Below the pieces are notes generated by a model. The model saw only the letters and a list, made by a program, of their open reading frames with translations, was not told the origin of the DNA and ran no database searches. Shown here one piece after another: positions 8,886 through 15,152 of a DNA stretch of 64,000 bases (positions within the stretch are counted from its first letter, which is position 1; every line of letters begins with the position of its first letter). Where the stretch lies: positions 62,001-126,000 of the forward strand of contig NZ_LAJA01000014.1 in the NCBI RefSeq assembly GCF_000970675.1. The letters run 5' to 3'. Both the position numbers and the translations under genes were made by a program. This DNA comes from Domibacillus tundrae. Its GTDB lineage: Bacteria; Bacillota; Bacilli; Bacillales; Domibacillaceae.

Positions 8886-8963
8886 CGAAAAGGCAAAATC
8901 GTTGAAAAACGATGACGCAAAACTATAGGGGCTAATGCCAAAAACTATGCCAGCCAGTTTTCG
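8886..8963 (+). ncRNA. c-di-GMP-I (GEMM) riboswitch aptamer
   Basis: The segment shows the c-di-GMP-I aptamer layout. P1 pairs CGAAAA (8886-8891) with TTTTCG (8958-8963). GGCAAA comes next, then hairpin ATCGTT-GAAA-AACGAT (8898-8913) with the canonical GNRA tetraloop, then the invariant GACGCAAA (8914-8921). The second arm begins CTATAGGGGCTAA and closes with ACTATGCCAGCCAG. Downstream CGTACAA (8975-8981) followed by TTTTT can pair with TTGTACG (8881-8887), which shares bases with P1, or with AATTGTAC (8866-8873). That offers a switchable terminator. The gene controlled is the small ORF at 9005 with the XRE regulator. Confidence 0.92.
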
Positions 8964-9004
8964 AATACGATCTCCGTACAATTTTTAACAGGGGGAACGT
9001 TTTT

Positions 9005-9136
9005 ATGCCATTCTATTCTATGAAAGAAATCTGGACACCGCTAAAGTGGGTGGGAATTAGGTTTTTCAAAACGATTGATGACGATGATGCCTATTTTATA
9101 AAGGTTAGAAATAGCCCGAGAAAGAGAATTAGATAA
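9005..9136 (+). CDS. 43-residue ORF under the riboswitch, possible toxin remnant
   Basis: The ATG follows a GGGGGAACG ribosome site directly after the riboswitch. It encodes 43 residues (MPFYSMKEIW ... RNSPRKRIR) and its stop overlaps the next ATG as TAATG. This is the toxin position of a HigBA/RelE-type operon. In another frame, 9102-9149 reads RLEIARERELDNESKR, which resembles the C-terminal helix of HigB/Gp49-like toxins, so a frameshifted and shortened toxin gene is possible. The similarity is weak. It could also be a functional small protein or a leader peptide. Confidence 0.5.
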   Translation: MPFYSMKEIWTPLKWVGIRFFKTIDDDDAYFIKVRNSPRKRIR

Positions 9137-9414
9137 TGAGAGTAAAAGATGAAACAAAGAGACCGTTAGTCGTAAAAATTGATGAATTTGCTGTAGAAAA
9201 GAAATTATCAAAAGAGGAAGCACAATTTATCCAAACTCTTATTCACGAAAGAAAGAAACGAAGAATCACTCAGGAAGAGCTAGCAGAAATGGTAGGATGT
9301 AATCAAGCAGTTATTGGAAGACTGGAAGCAATGAAAGTGAGCCCTACTTTGAAAACAATCATAAAATTATTAGGCGCAATGGATTTGAAGTTAATTATTG
9401 TGGATAAAGAATAA
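9136..9414 (+). CDS. XRE-family helix-turn-helix regulator (HigA-like)
   Basis: A 92-residue protein with one Cro/C1-type helix-turn-helix at about residues 38-90 (KRRITQEELAEMVGCNQAVIGRLE ... PTLKTIIKLLGAMDLKL). The size, the N-terminal extension and the C-terminal LIIVDKE strand are usual for HigA-type antitoxins that are encoded after their toxin. The start overlaps the stop of the preceding ORF, so the two are translationally coupled. Transcription probably depends on the c-di-GMP riboswitch at 8886-8963. No phage-repressor peptidase domain is present. Confidence 0.8.
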   Translation: MRVKDETKRPLVVKIDEFAVEKKLSKEEAQFIQTLIHERKKRRITQEELAEMVGCNQAVIGRLEAMKVSPTLKTIIKLLGAMDLKLIIVDKE

Positions 9415-9479
9415 GAATTGCATTTATTTTAGTAAGAGAGAAAGATCGGTTTAGTTAAGCAAAATTAATCGATTCCATC

Positions 9480-9522
9480 AGAGCATCCATCGGGGTGCTC
9501 TTTTTTGTGATCAAAATCCATG
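9480..9522. repeat. 43-bp direct repeat, right copy (contains a terminator)
   Basis: It matches 8746-8788 with one change (A to G after the T run). Its terminator (9481-9507) ends the XRE transcript. Confidence 0.9.
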
Positions 9523-9545
9523 CTGCCGTCGGGCGGCATTTTTTA
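9520..9545 (+). terminator. Second terminator before lysis genes
   Basis: ATGCTGCC and GGCGGCAT pair in an 8-bp stem followed by six T. It lies immediately after the right repeat, making tandem terminators ahead of xhlA. Confidence 0.75.
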
Positions 9546-9572
9546 ATAGATAAAATTTAGGGCGGTGAGACA

Positions 9573-9878
9573 ATGGACGTAAATCTTGAGCAACAAGTGC
9601 AAAAGTTAGCAATTACAATGGCCAGAATGGAAGGGAAATTAGACGCTTCCCTTGAGTTAAAAAAAGATGTAATGGATATTAAAGCGGAGATCAAAGAAAC
9701 AAAAGCTTCTTTAGATGCAACGGATGATATCGCAAAAGAAGCACGTCAAATTGCCAAGCAAAACGAGAAGGATATTACAGATATTTTAACATCCGTCAAA
9801 TGGGGTATTGGCATTGTTGTCACAATCATGATGCCGATTGCGCTGTTTGCATTAAGTCAACTCACAGGAGGTCAATAA
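9573..9878 (+). CDS. xhlA: XhlA-family lysis-associated membrane protein
   Basis: A 101-residue protein of the hemolysin XhlA family. Residues 1-75 form a long charged coiled coil (LEQQVQKLAITMARMEGKLD ... AKQNEKDI) and residues 77-97 form one membrane span (WGIGIVVTIMMPIALFAL). In PBSX, XhlA acts together with the holin XhlB to release the endolysin. A GGGCGGTGAGACA ribosome site precedes the ATG. The holin gene starts 1 bp after the stop. Confidence 0.9.
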   Translation: MDVNLEQQVQKLAITMARMEGKLDASLELKKDVMDIKAEIKETKASLDATDDIAKEARQIAKQNEKDITDILTSVKWGIGIVVTIMMPIALFALSQLTGGQ

Positions 9879-9879
9879 C

Positions 9880-10119
9880 ATGAAAAACCTTGATAAAGGA
9901 ACCATCGTTCGTACGGTGGTTCTTTTTGTTATGTGGGGAAATCAGTTTTTGGTGATTAACGGTTATTCACCGCTGCCACTTGACAGTGAAATGGTTGAAA
10001 TGGGCACAACCTCATTCTTAACGTTTTGTGCCTCTCTATGGGCCTGGTGGAAAAATAACAACATTACCCGGAAAGCACGGCGAAATGAAGAGTTGCTAAA
10101 GAGGGAGGGATTAAAATGA
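9880..10119 (+). CDS. xhlB: Phage holin, XhlB-like
   Basis: A 79-residue holin of the phi LC3/XhlB family. The N-terminal MKNLDKGTIVRTVVLFVMWGNQ starts the first membrane span, a Pro-rich turn (SPLPLDSE) follows, a second span runs to about residue 58 (TSFLTFCASLWAWW), and the tail is basic. It oligomerises in the membrane at lysis time so that the endolysin can reach the wall. Its stop codon overlaps the start of the endolysin gene by 4 bp. Confidence 0.9.
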   Translation: MKNLDKGTIVRTVVLFVMWGNQFLVINGYSPLPLDSEMVEMGTTSFLTFCASLWAWWKNNNITRKARRNEELLKREGLK

Positions 10120-10976
10120 GCTGGACACCGACTTATCATAAACGGAATCTCGGCAACCTGGATGATTTAGCACCAAATACAAAGGCGCAAGCCATGAAAT
10201 GGTACCAGTATTGTCTTGATAATAAAATCGATGTACTGATTTATGAAACGATCCGGACCGTTGCAAAGCAGCGGGAAAATGTTAAATCGGGCGCTTCTGA
10301 AACCATGAAATCGTATCATCTTGTCGGACAAGCCCTGGATTTTGTTCCGATTAAAGACGGCAAACCGTTATGGGGGAAAGCGGACTATGCAAAGCGGCCG
10401 TTTCTAACCGCGATTGAATATGCGGAAAAAATCGGTTTTGAATCCGGGTACCGGTGGGGCTGGGATGCTCCTCACCTGCAGTACAATTATAAAGGGTACG
10501 GAACCGACAAAGCACTGACTGTAGCAGCTGCAACACCGATCAATGTCATGAGCAAAGAAGAAGTACTTGCCCTGCAGCAAAACCTTTCAAAGCTTGGACT
10601 GGATACAAACGGCATCGATGGCATTTATGGCAAAGGCACAACCAATGCCGTAATGATCCTACAACGCCGTACTGAACTAGTCATCGATGGAATTGCCGGC
10701 AAAACGACACTAGATAAGATCGATCAGCTGCTTGAAAAGAAATCGCTTGTCGGGACGCCGGGCACATTCCGCGTTGTTACTGGCACATTCGGCACGCCAG
10801 AAGCGGCGGAAGCAGCCGCGAAAGAACTTGGATTCAATGCTCGGAAAGGCGCGAAGGACAATCGGGTATATACCGGCGTGTTCACGTCGCTTGAATCCGC
10901 TGAAGAAGCACGGGCGCTTATTAATGCTAAATTCGGCTTAAATCCGAAAATCAAATCATATAATGAAAGTGCATAA
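10116..10976 (+). CDS. Endolysin: M15 peptidase with PG-binding and SPOR domains
   Basis: A 286-residue endolysin. Residues 1-130 are a VanY/CwlK-like M15 metallopeptidase with zinc ligands in SYHLVGQALD (His68, Asp75) and DAPHLQ (His120), the arrangement of L-alanyl-D-glutamate peptidases. Residues about 148-205 are a peptidoglycan-binding type 1 domain (GIDGIYGKGTTNAVMILQ). Residues about 215-286 are a SPOR-like domain (FRVVTGTFGTPEAAEAAAKE). There is no signal peptide, in keeping with holin-dependent release. All catalytic residues are present, so the lysis cassette looks functional. Confidence 0.92.
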   Translation: MSWTPTYHKRNLGNLDDLAPNTKAQAMKWYQYCLDNKIDVLIYETIRTVAKQRENVKSGASETMKSYHLVGQALDFVPIKDGKPLWGKADYAKRPFLTAIEYAEKIGFESGYRWGWDAPHLQYNYKGYGTDKALTVAAATPINVMSKEEVLALQQNLSKLGLDTNGIDGIYGKGTTNAVMILQRRTELVIDGIAGKTTLDKIDQLLEKKSLVGTPGTFRVVTGTFGTPEAAEAAAKELGFNARKGAKDNRVYTGVFTSLESAEEARALINAKFGLNPKIKSYNESA

Positions 10977-10981
10977 AAAAA

Positions 10982-11008
10982 GCCCCGGTTATGCCGGGGT
11001 TATTTTTA
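10982..11008 (+). terminator. Terminator of lysis operon
   Basis: CCCCGG, loop TTATG, CCGGGG and then TTATTTTT directly after the endolysin stop. Confidence 0.85.
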
Positions 11009-11032
11009 TGGAATGATTGAAACATTTTGTAA

Positions 11033-11521
11033 TCAGGAACTTGGAAATACTCTTCGTACAGCATCACTAAATTCATCAAAGAATCCCTCAACTGGTTCGC
11101 CAGCTTTTATTCGATCAGCATAATCCTTCAATTGTGTGGTGAAATCTGGATCTTCCGAAACATACACTTTTTCGACAGAAGTATCTGCCTCTTTTACTTT
11201 TTCCTGAATTTTATTTTTTAGGTCGTCACTTACTTCGGTACCGTTTTTTAGATCAATGGCTGCATAGGCAGTATGATCGGTTACAAGCACTGTCGCGCCA
11301 TCTACTTCCTCTAGTTCTTCCACACGGTCAGCAGCATTTTCAGCCAAGTCTAAATTCTGATCAGCGTTATCTGTGTTATTGTCTGCCTTTTGATCATTTG
11401 TGGACATGTTTTCCACTGGAGCATTATCCGCTTTGTCTGAAGCATTATTATCGTTATTCATACAAGCCGCGAGTAAAAGCATGGTCATAAAAGCTGTCAC
11501 ATAAATCGATATTTTCTTCAC
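11033..11521 (-). CDS. YhcN/YlaJ-like lipoprotein
   Basis: A 162-residue lipoprotein with signal peptide and lipobox LLAAC (Cys20), an Asn/Asp-rich linker (residues 21-60), then a YhcN/YlaJ-type domain (ADRVEELEEVDGATVLVTDHTAYAAIDL). Members are spore cortex or coat-associated lipoproteins in Bacillus; YhcN is made in the forespore. Here it is encoded opposite to the lysis genes at the edge of the prophage, so the phage may carry it as cargo. The ATG follows an AGGGAGGAC ribosome site. Confidence 0.82.
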   Translation of the reverse strand: MKKISIYVTAFMTMLLLAACMNNDNNASDKADNAPVENMSTNDQKADNNTDNADQNLDLAENAADRVEELEEVDGATVLVTDHTAYAAIDLKNGTEVSDDLKNKIQEKVKEADTSVEKVYVSEDPDFTTQLKDYADRIKAGEPVEGFFDEFSDAVRRVFPSS

Positions 11522-11599
11522 TGAAAGTCCTCCCTTATATCATTTAACAAAGGATATAATCCCCAATAAATCACTTTATATGCAATAAGACTGATAAAG

Positions 11600-11628
11600 A
11601 AGCAGCCGTTAATAAACAATGGCTGCTT
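11600..11628 (-). terminator. Terminator of the 34-residue membrane protein gene
   Basis: AGCAGCC and GGCTGCT pair across a 13-base loop. On the minus strand a TTCTTTAT tract follows. It lies downstream of the small gene ending at 11693. Confidence 0.6.
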
Positions 11629-11692
11629 CAGGGTGAAAGGGTTGACGAACAGTGTTCCCAATCTAGTTTAGGGCATACAGTAACTAGATGAA

Positions 11693-11797
11693 TTATTTTT
11701 TATTCCTTTCGTGAATCAACCAATAAATAAAAATACAGACCATAACTAAAACCGTTGCTAAAGCTCCATATTGGAAAATCATTTCTGAATTTTTCAT
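11693..11797 (-). CDS. 34-residue single-span membrane protein
   Basis: A minus-strand ORF with start at 11797 encodes MKNSEMIFQYGALATVLVMV and continues to an IYWLIHERNKK end. It has one hydrophobic span of about 20 residues and a basic C-terminus. A GAGGTGCAGCT ribosome site lies upstream and a terminator hairpin downstream, so it looks like a real monocistronic gene. The Glu-rich start followed by QYG and the span recall very short holin or bacteriocin-like (BhlA/UviB type) prophage proteins, but the protein is only half their length, so no function is assigned. Confidence 0.6.
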   Translation of the reverse strand: MKNSEMIFQYGALATVLVMVCIFIYWLIHERNKK

Positions 11798-11843
11798 AGC
11801 TGCACCTCGAAATTATATTGCCCGAATAAGAGGTGAACTAACA

Positions 11844-11868
11844 CAAAAAAGACCGGCCGCAGCCAGTC
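11844..11868 (-). terminator. Terminator of Cys-rich mini-protein gene 1
   Basis: GACTGGC/GCCGGTC stem with TGCG loop and a T run on the minus strand. The stem overlaps the stop codon of the gene. The same structure occurs at 13155-13178. Confidence 0.8.
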
Positions 11869-12055
11869 ACAAATACTTCTTCGCCAGCTTTTCAAAAGTT
11901 CCCTCATTAATGATGCGTTCGCCTAATCTTGGCCAAGCACCACAGTAAAGGTGTACGACGCTGTTTATCTGAGTAATACCAACGTGATCTGTTTCCTGTA
12001 TGTCTTCCTGGCAGCGAGGGCAGAACATAATATCAATTTCTTTTTTCTTCCACAT
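11867..12055 (-). CDS. Cys-rich mini-protein, duplicate 1
   Basis: 62 residues starting MWKKKEIDIMFCPRCQ. A longer in-frame start exists upstream, but the AAAGGAG ribosome site lies 8 bases before this ATG. CPRC near the N-terminus and HLYC about 25 residues later could form one zinc site. The centre (DHVGITQINSVVHLYCGAWP) is nearly identical to the paralogue at 13177-13359. The family is not recognised. Coding sequence, stop codon and terminator are conserved between the two copies, which argues for a real selected gene. Confidence 0.65.
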   Translation of the reverse strand: MWKKKEIDIMFCPRCQEDIQETDHVGITQINSVVHLYCGAWPRLGERIINEGTFEKLAKKYL

Positions 12056-12467
12056 ACAATCAGCTCCTTTACGAATAAGGTACCAGTAAAATCTTTCAAT
12101 TGTAAAATCACGATAAATCAATTTGTTCGGGTAAAATTAGACCGCGTCATTTAAGCATGCCGCGATCTTCGTATAATTTTTTCATGCCAACATAACTCCC
12201 TTATAGGAATATATGTTCGTGTGTATTATTTAGTATAAGTAATTGGAAATTATGTGGAAAATATAATTATTTTCTGCATAATAAAAAGTCCCAGTTTCGC
12301 TTAGGTACCGGGGCTTTCATGATTCATCTGAAAAGTCCATGCTTAAATACTTAATAGCTGCCAACGGAAAATATTTATAAATTAAAGGTTATAAAAAATA
12401 TTGAAATTTTTTTAAAGCTAGGTATATTATAGTGTATCTATTGTAAAGGAGAAGGGGGGTATTTCTG
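12056..12467. other. A+T-rich spacer upstream of pilZ
   Basis: No gene of ordinary length is visible. On the minus strand a 12-codon ORF (MKKLYEDRGMLK) follows a GGGAG site near 12190, too short to support. A hairpin at about 12284-12318 (AGTCCC ... GGGGCT) may end minus-strand transcription. The pilZ promoter lies at the right end. Confidence 0.5.
12401..12430 (+). promoter_or_regulatory. Sigma-A promoter of pilZ gene
   Basis: TTGAAA (12401-12406), 18-bp spacer, TATTAT (12425-12430). Transcription would start about 30 bases before the GTG codon and its strong purine-rich ribosome site. Confidence 0.7.
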
Positions 12468-12833
12468 GTGAAAAATCGAAGAGATGAAAGAAAAGAATTA
12501 AACTTCCCAGTTCAAGGAACTGTTAAAATTTATAAATTCGGAAACAAATGTATATCTAATCGCAATGCATTAATTAACATTGAAAATATTAGTTTGAACG
12601 GGTTGCGTTTTTCATCAAATCTGGAATTTCCCATAACAAAAGAAATGACCTTGTGTATGGAGTTCGAAGTATTCGGTCTCAAAAAACAACTGGTAGGGAC
12701 CCTTGTTTGGAAAAGAAAAGATACTAATAAATTTATTTATGGGATTGAGATTGTATCCGCTAATATGGGATATATTCAATCAGTAGGTTCCCTAACAACA
12801 TTAGTCCATACAGTAAAAAAAGTTGTTCAATAA
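12468..12833 (+). CDS. PilZ-domain c-di-GMP-binding protein
   Basis: A 121-residue stand-alone PilZ protein. The two c-di-GMP binding motifs are present: RxxxR (Arg4-Arg8 in RRDER) and N-x-S-x-x-G (Asn40-Gly45 in NISLNG). A beta-barrel pattern follows (MTLCMEFEVFGLKKQLVGTLVW, KFIYGIEIV). The GTG start follows AGGAGAAGGGGGG. PilZ proteins change partner activity on binding c-di-GMP, commonly in motility or adhesion. It has its own promoter and terminators and lies between the two copies of the Cys-rich mini-gene, 3.5 kb from a c-di-GMP riboswitch. The partner is unknown. Confidence 0.88.
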   Translation: MKNRRDERKELNFPVQGTVKIYKFGNKCISNRNALINIENISLNGLRFSSNLEFPITKEMTLCMEFEVFGLKKQLVGTLVWKRKDTNKFIYGIEIVSANMGYIQSVGSLTTLVHTVKKVVQ

Positions 12834-12960
12834 TATAACTAAATTAAAGCTTAACTTATTTCCTGGACTTGTTGAAAAAGAAAGGGTACTTGACTTGGGA
12901 GGAAGGGAAGCTGAGGACATTAAGAATGCTCATATCTATAGAAGGAATACAAAAATAAAA

Positions 12961-13011
12961 ATGGCGAGGAATTCCCCGCCATTTCCCCGCCCTAATTTGG
13001 GCGTTTTTTTA
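12961..13011 (+). terminator. Double hairpin terminator after pilZ
   Basis: An ATGGCGAGG ... CCCCGCCAT hairpin is followed by CGCCC-TAATTT-GGGCG with seven T. It lies 130 bases past the stop codon; nothing convincing is coded between. Confidence 0.8.
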
Positions 13012-13154
13012 GTTAAGATTTGAAGTTGATATTTTGAAACATTGATATGTAGCTGTTTTGAGGGAATGATTCTTTAAGATTTTTGATCATCCATTATGAT
13101 ATTTGTACATCTATACTGACAGTATTAAGAACATTAAACGTTCTAGCTTTCAAA

Positions 13155-13178
13155 ATAAAAGACCGGCCGAAGCCAGTC
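13155..13178 (-). terminator. Terminator of Cys-rich mini-protein gene 2
   Basis: GACTGGC/GCCGGTC stem with TTCG loop and TTTTATTTT on the minus strand, matching the structure at 11844-11868. Confidence 0.8.
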
Positions 13179-13359
13179 ATAAATACTTCTTTGCCATCTT
13201 TTTAAACGATCCCTCATCAATAATCTTCTCGCCTGGTCGCGGCCAAGCACCGCAATATAAATGAACGATGCTGTTTATTTGCGTAATGCCCACATGGTCA
13301 CTCTCTGCAATTTCTTCATTACATAACGGACATACCATATTAATTTTTTCTATATGCAT
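13177..13359 (-). CDS. Cys-rich mini-protein, duplicate 2
   Basis: 60 residues starting MHIEKINMVCPLCNEEIAES, paralogous to the gene at 11867-12055 over its whole length. It keeps the CPxC and HLYC pairs and the KKYL C-terminus. An AAAGGAG ribosome site lies 8 bases before the ATG. Differences between the copies are largely conservative, so both have probably been kept by selection. No known family is assigned; a small zinc-binding protein is possible. Confidence 0.65.
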   Translation of the reverse strand: MHIEKINMVCPLCNEEIAESDHVGITQINSIVHLYCGAWPRPGEKIIDEGSFKKMAKKYL

Positions 13360-13379
13360 GCGATCAACTCCTTTACTAT

Positions 13380-13682
13380 AGAAGATAGTCGGCTTTTCTG
13401 TAATAGTAAAGTTGCGATTTATCGCTTTTTCCCCACTTGATCACCAAATGTGAAAGAGGAGGACTGTTGCCGACAACTTGCCGACCATCCGCCGACCAAA
13501 TTTTTGGTTCGTGATATTTTTTTATCATGCGAAATGCGCTATAACCCTTATTTAATAAGGCTTACTGTTTCATGTTGATTCATATTGTAACGTACATCGC
13601 CTCCTGAATAAGGAGGCGGCTCTTTCGTGACCAAAAGCAGATACTTGTTCAAAAAAAGCTCTGCCTAAACGTACGGACAGAG
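13380..13682. other. Intergenic region at prophage/chromosome junction
   Basis: No gene is seen. It contains three spaced GCCGAC words (13472-13497) and a terminator-like hairpin at 13598-13627. A right attachment site is expected here or nearby, but it cannot be identified without the left end. Confidence 0.5.
13598..13627 (+). terminator. Hairpin terminator
   Basis: CGCCTCC, loop TGAATAA, GGAGGCG and then GCTCTTT. No plus-strand gene immediately precedes it; possibly it is the end of the prophage region. Confidence 0.55.
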
Positions 13683-14078
13683 TCATTCAGATGAAGCGCG
13701 GGAGTTCCGTTTTCCTTTGTTTCCTTGAATCACGGTTAAATGTGAGGCTTTTTTGCGGCGGGCCATTTTCTTTTTCGGCTTGGCGGCAGTAAAAGCCACG
13801 GATCGGGATGGCTTCGGTTTATAGCTTGTTTTGGGCGTACGGCGCTTTTTAGACTGTTTGACGGCTTTTGAATAAGCGCGGTCTTCACTGCGATTGCCGC
13901 CAGCGCGGTTTTTCATAAAAAGCCGGAGTAAAAACATGACAATCACGACGGTGATGACGGCATATGCAATCTGACGCACGAGCTGCCCGGGAGAGGTGAT
14001 CATCATAGACACGAGACCAATGGCAGCGAGTGCAGTAATAACGGAAACAACGACAGTACGAACATTCATTAAAGCCAC
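13683..14078 (-). CDS. yqhP: YqhP-like membrane protein (SA1362 family)
   Basis: A 131-residue protein with two membrane spans (residues about 8-25 and 32-52) and a very basic C-terminal tail (KQSKKRRTPKTSYKPKPS ... KKKMARRKKA). This matches the YqhP/SA1362 family encoded next to yqhQ in Bacillus and Staphylococcus. GGGAGGTGGCTTTA precedes the ATG. It lies 27 bp downstream of yqhQ on the same strand. The function is not established in the family. Confidence 0.82.
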   Translation of the reverse strand: MALMNVRTVVVSVITALAAIGLVSMMITSPGQLVRQIAYAVITVVIVMFLLRLFMKNRAGGNRSEDRAYSKAVKQSKKRRTPKTSYKPKPSRSVAFTAAKPKKKMARRKKASHLTVIQGNKGKRNSRASSE

Positions 14079-14105
14079 CTCCCGGAAAATAGTGTTACTT
14101 ACATA

Positions 14106-15044
14106 TTAGACAATTTCGTCTGCTTTTAATCCCTTTTCAGCACTTTCTTCGATGGAAATTAATTTCTCAAAAGAAGCAATCGCAACCTCTACTTGATCAT
14201 TCGACGGTTCTTTTGTCGTCAAAAGCTGGAGCCAAAGCCCTGGATAGCCGAGCCACTTTAATGCTGGAATGTCACGGACTTTGTTCGTCAGCTGCAGCAC
14301 TTCAAACGAGATACCAAGGACGACGGGAATAAGCGCCAGACGATTTAACACTCGTACATATAATGGCTCAGTTGGTACAAGCATATACACGAAAACGCCA
14401 ACAATGACCGTAAATAAAATAAAGCTTGATCCGCAGCGGTAGTGAAGCCGGGAAGATTTCTGCACATTTTCAATAGTCAGCGGCAAACCATTTTCATAAG
14501 CGTTAATTACTTTATGTTCCGCCCCGTGATATTGGAACACCCGTTTAATAAGCGGCGTCATTGAAATCAAATAAATGTAAACGAGCAGCAGCACCAGCTT
14601 GAAAAATCCTTCAATTAGAATTTGTGAAATATCACTTGAAAAAACCGGTTTCGTGAGTACAGCTAAAAAAACAGGAACAAGGGTGAAAATAAATTTTCCG
14701 AACAGAAACGATAGGATTCCGACGAGAGCCGCACCGAATACGAGTGTTAACTTGGACGGTTCTTCTGCTTCTGTTTCTTCCTCCCCGGGATTAACATCAT
14801 ACCGGTCATTTGCAAAGTTTAAATGTTTGGATCCTGTCGCGGCGGCATCCAAAATGGCAACGATGCCTCGAAGAAATGGGATTTTTTTAATCGTTTGCAG
14901 AGCCGGACGGATCGTGCGCGGCAAGTGAAAATACTCAATTGATCCGTCATTTCGCCGTACAGCTGTTACCGTATGTTTTTTTCCGCCGAACATGACGCCT
15001 TCGACAACGGCCTGGCCGCCGTATACGGGCTTTTCATTACTCAT
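14106..15044 (-). CDS. yqhQ: YqhQ, DUF1385 membrane protein
   Basis: A 312-residue DUF1385 protein. The N-terminal YGGQAVVEGVMFGGKKH and the central YHGAEHKVINAYENG and HYRCGSSFILF motifs are diagnostic, with about four membrane spans around them. I chose the ATG at 15044 rather than 15065 because GAAGGA lies 9 bases upstream and MSNEKPVYGG is the usual start. The His/Glu-rich motif suggests metal binding; the biological role is unknown. It forms a two-gene unit with yqhP, divergent from yqhR. Confidence 0.92.
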   Translation of the reverse strand: MSNEKPVYGGQAVVEGVMFGGKKHTVTAVRRNDGSIEYFHLPRTIRPALQTIKKIPFLRGIVAILDAAATGSKHLNFANDRYDVNPGEEETEAEEPSKLTLVFGAALVGILSFLFGKFIFTLVPVFLAVLTKPVFSSDISQILIEGFFKLVLLLVYIYLISMTPLIKRVFQYHGAEHKVINAYENGLPLTIENVQKSSRLHYRCGSSFILFTVIVGVFVYMLVPTEPLYVRVLNRLALIPVVLGISFEVLQLTNKVRDIPALKWLGYPGLWLQLLTTKEPSNDQVEVAIASFEKLISIEESAEKGLKADEIV

Positions 15045-15152
15045 TTCATCAGTTCCTTCTTTCATTCATCCCTAGGCAGGACAGGTAGTAATCATATTTT
15101 AGCGGTAATACGGCTAAAATAAAAGCGAGACTTGTTCAGAGGAGGAAAGAAG

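Larger units (their letters stand above)
1..13379. mobile_element. Right part of a PBSX-like prophage with cargo genes (left part outside window)
   Basis: Contiguous plus-strand baseplate/tail genes (XkdQ, R, S, T, U homologues and a fibre) are followed by a holin/endolysin cassette in the order known from PBSX and the skin element of Bacillus subtilis. Capsid, terminase, integrase and the left attachment site are not in the window. The last clear phage gene is the endolysin ending at 10976. The small minus-strand genes and the PilZ gene up to 13379 lie between it and the conserved chromosomal gene yqhP, so I count them as cargo, but the right boundary is not defined by a visible att repeat. 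Confidence 0.8.

Noticed and set aside
12823-13023. 66-codon ORF after pilZ
   Set aside because: No ribosome site, overlaps the end of pilZ and reads through two terminator hairpins; composition is not protein-like.
13472-13497. Three GCCGAC words as an att core or iteron array
   Set aside because: Spacing is irregular, the words are only 6 bp, and the other prophage end is not available for comparison.
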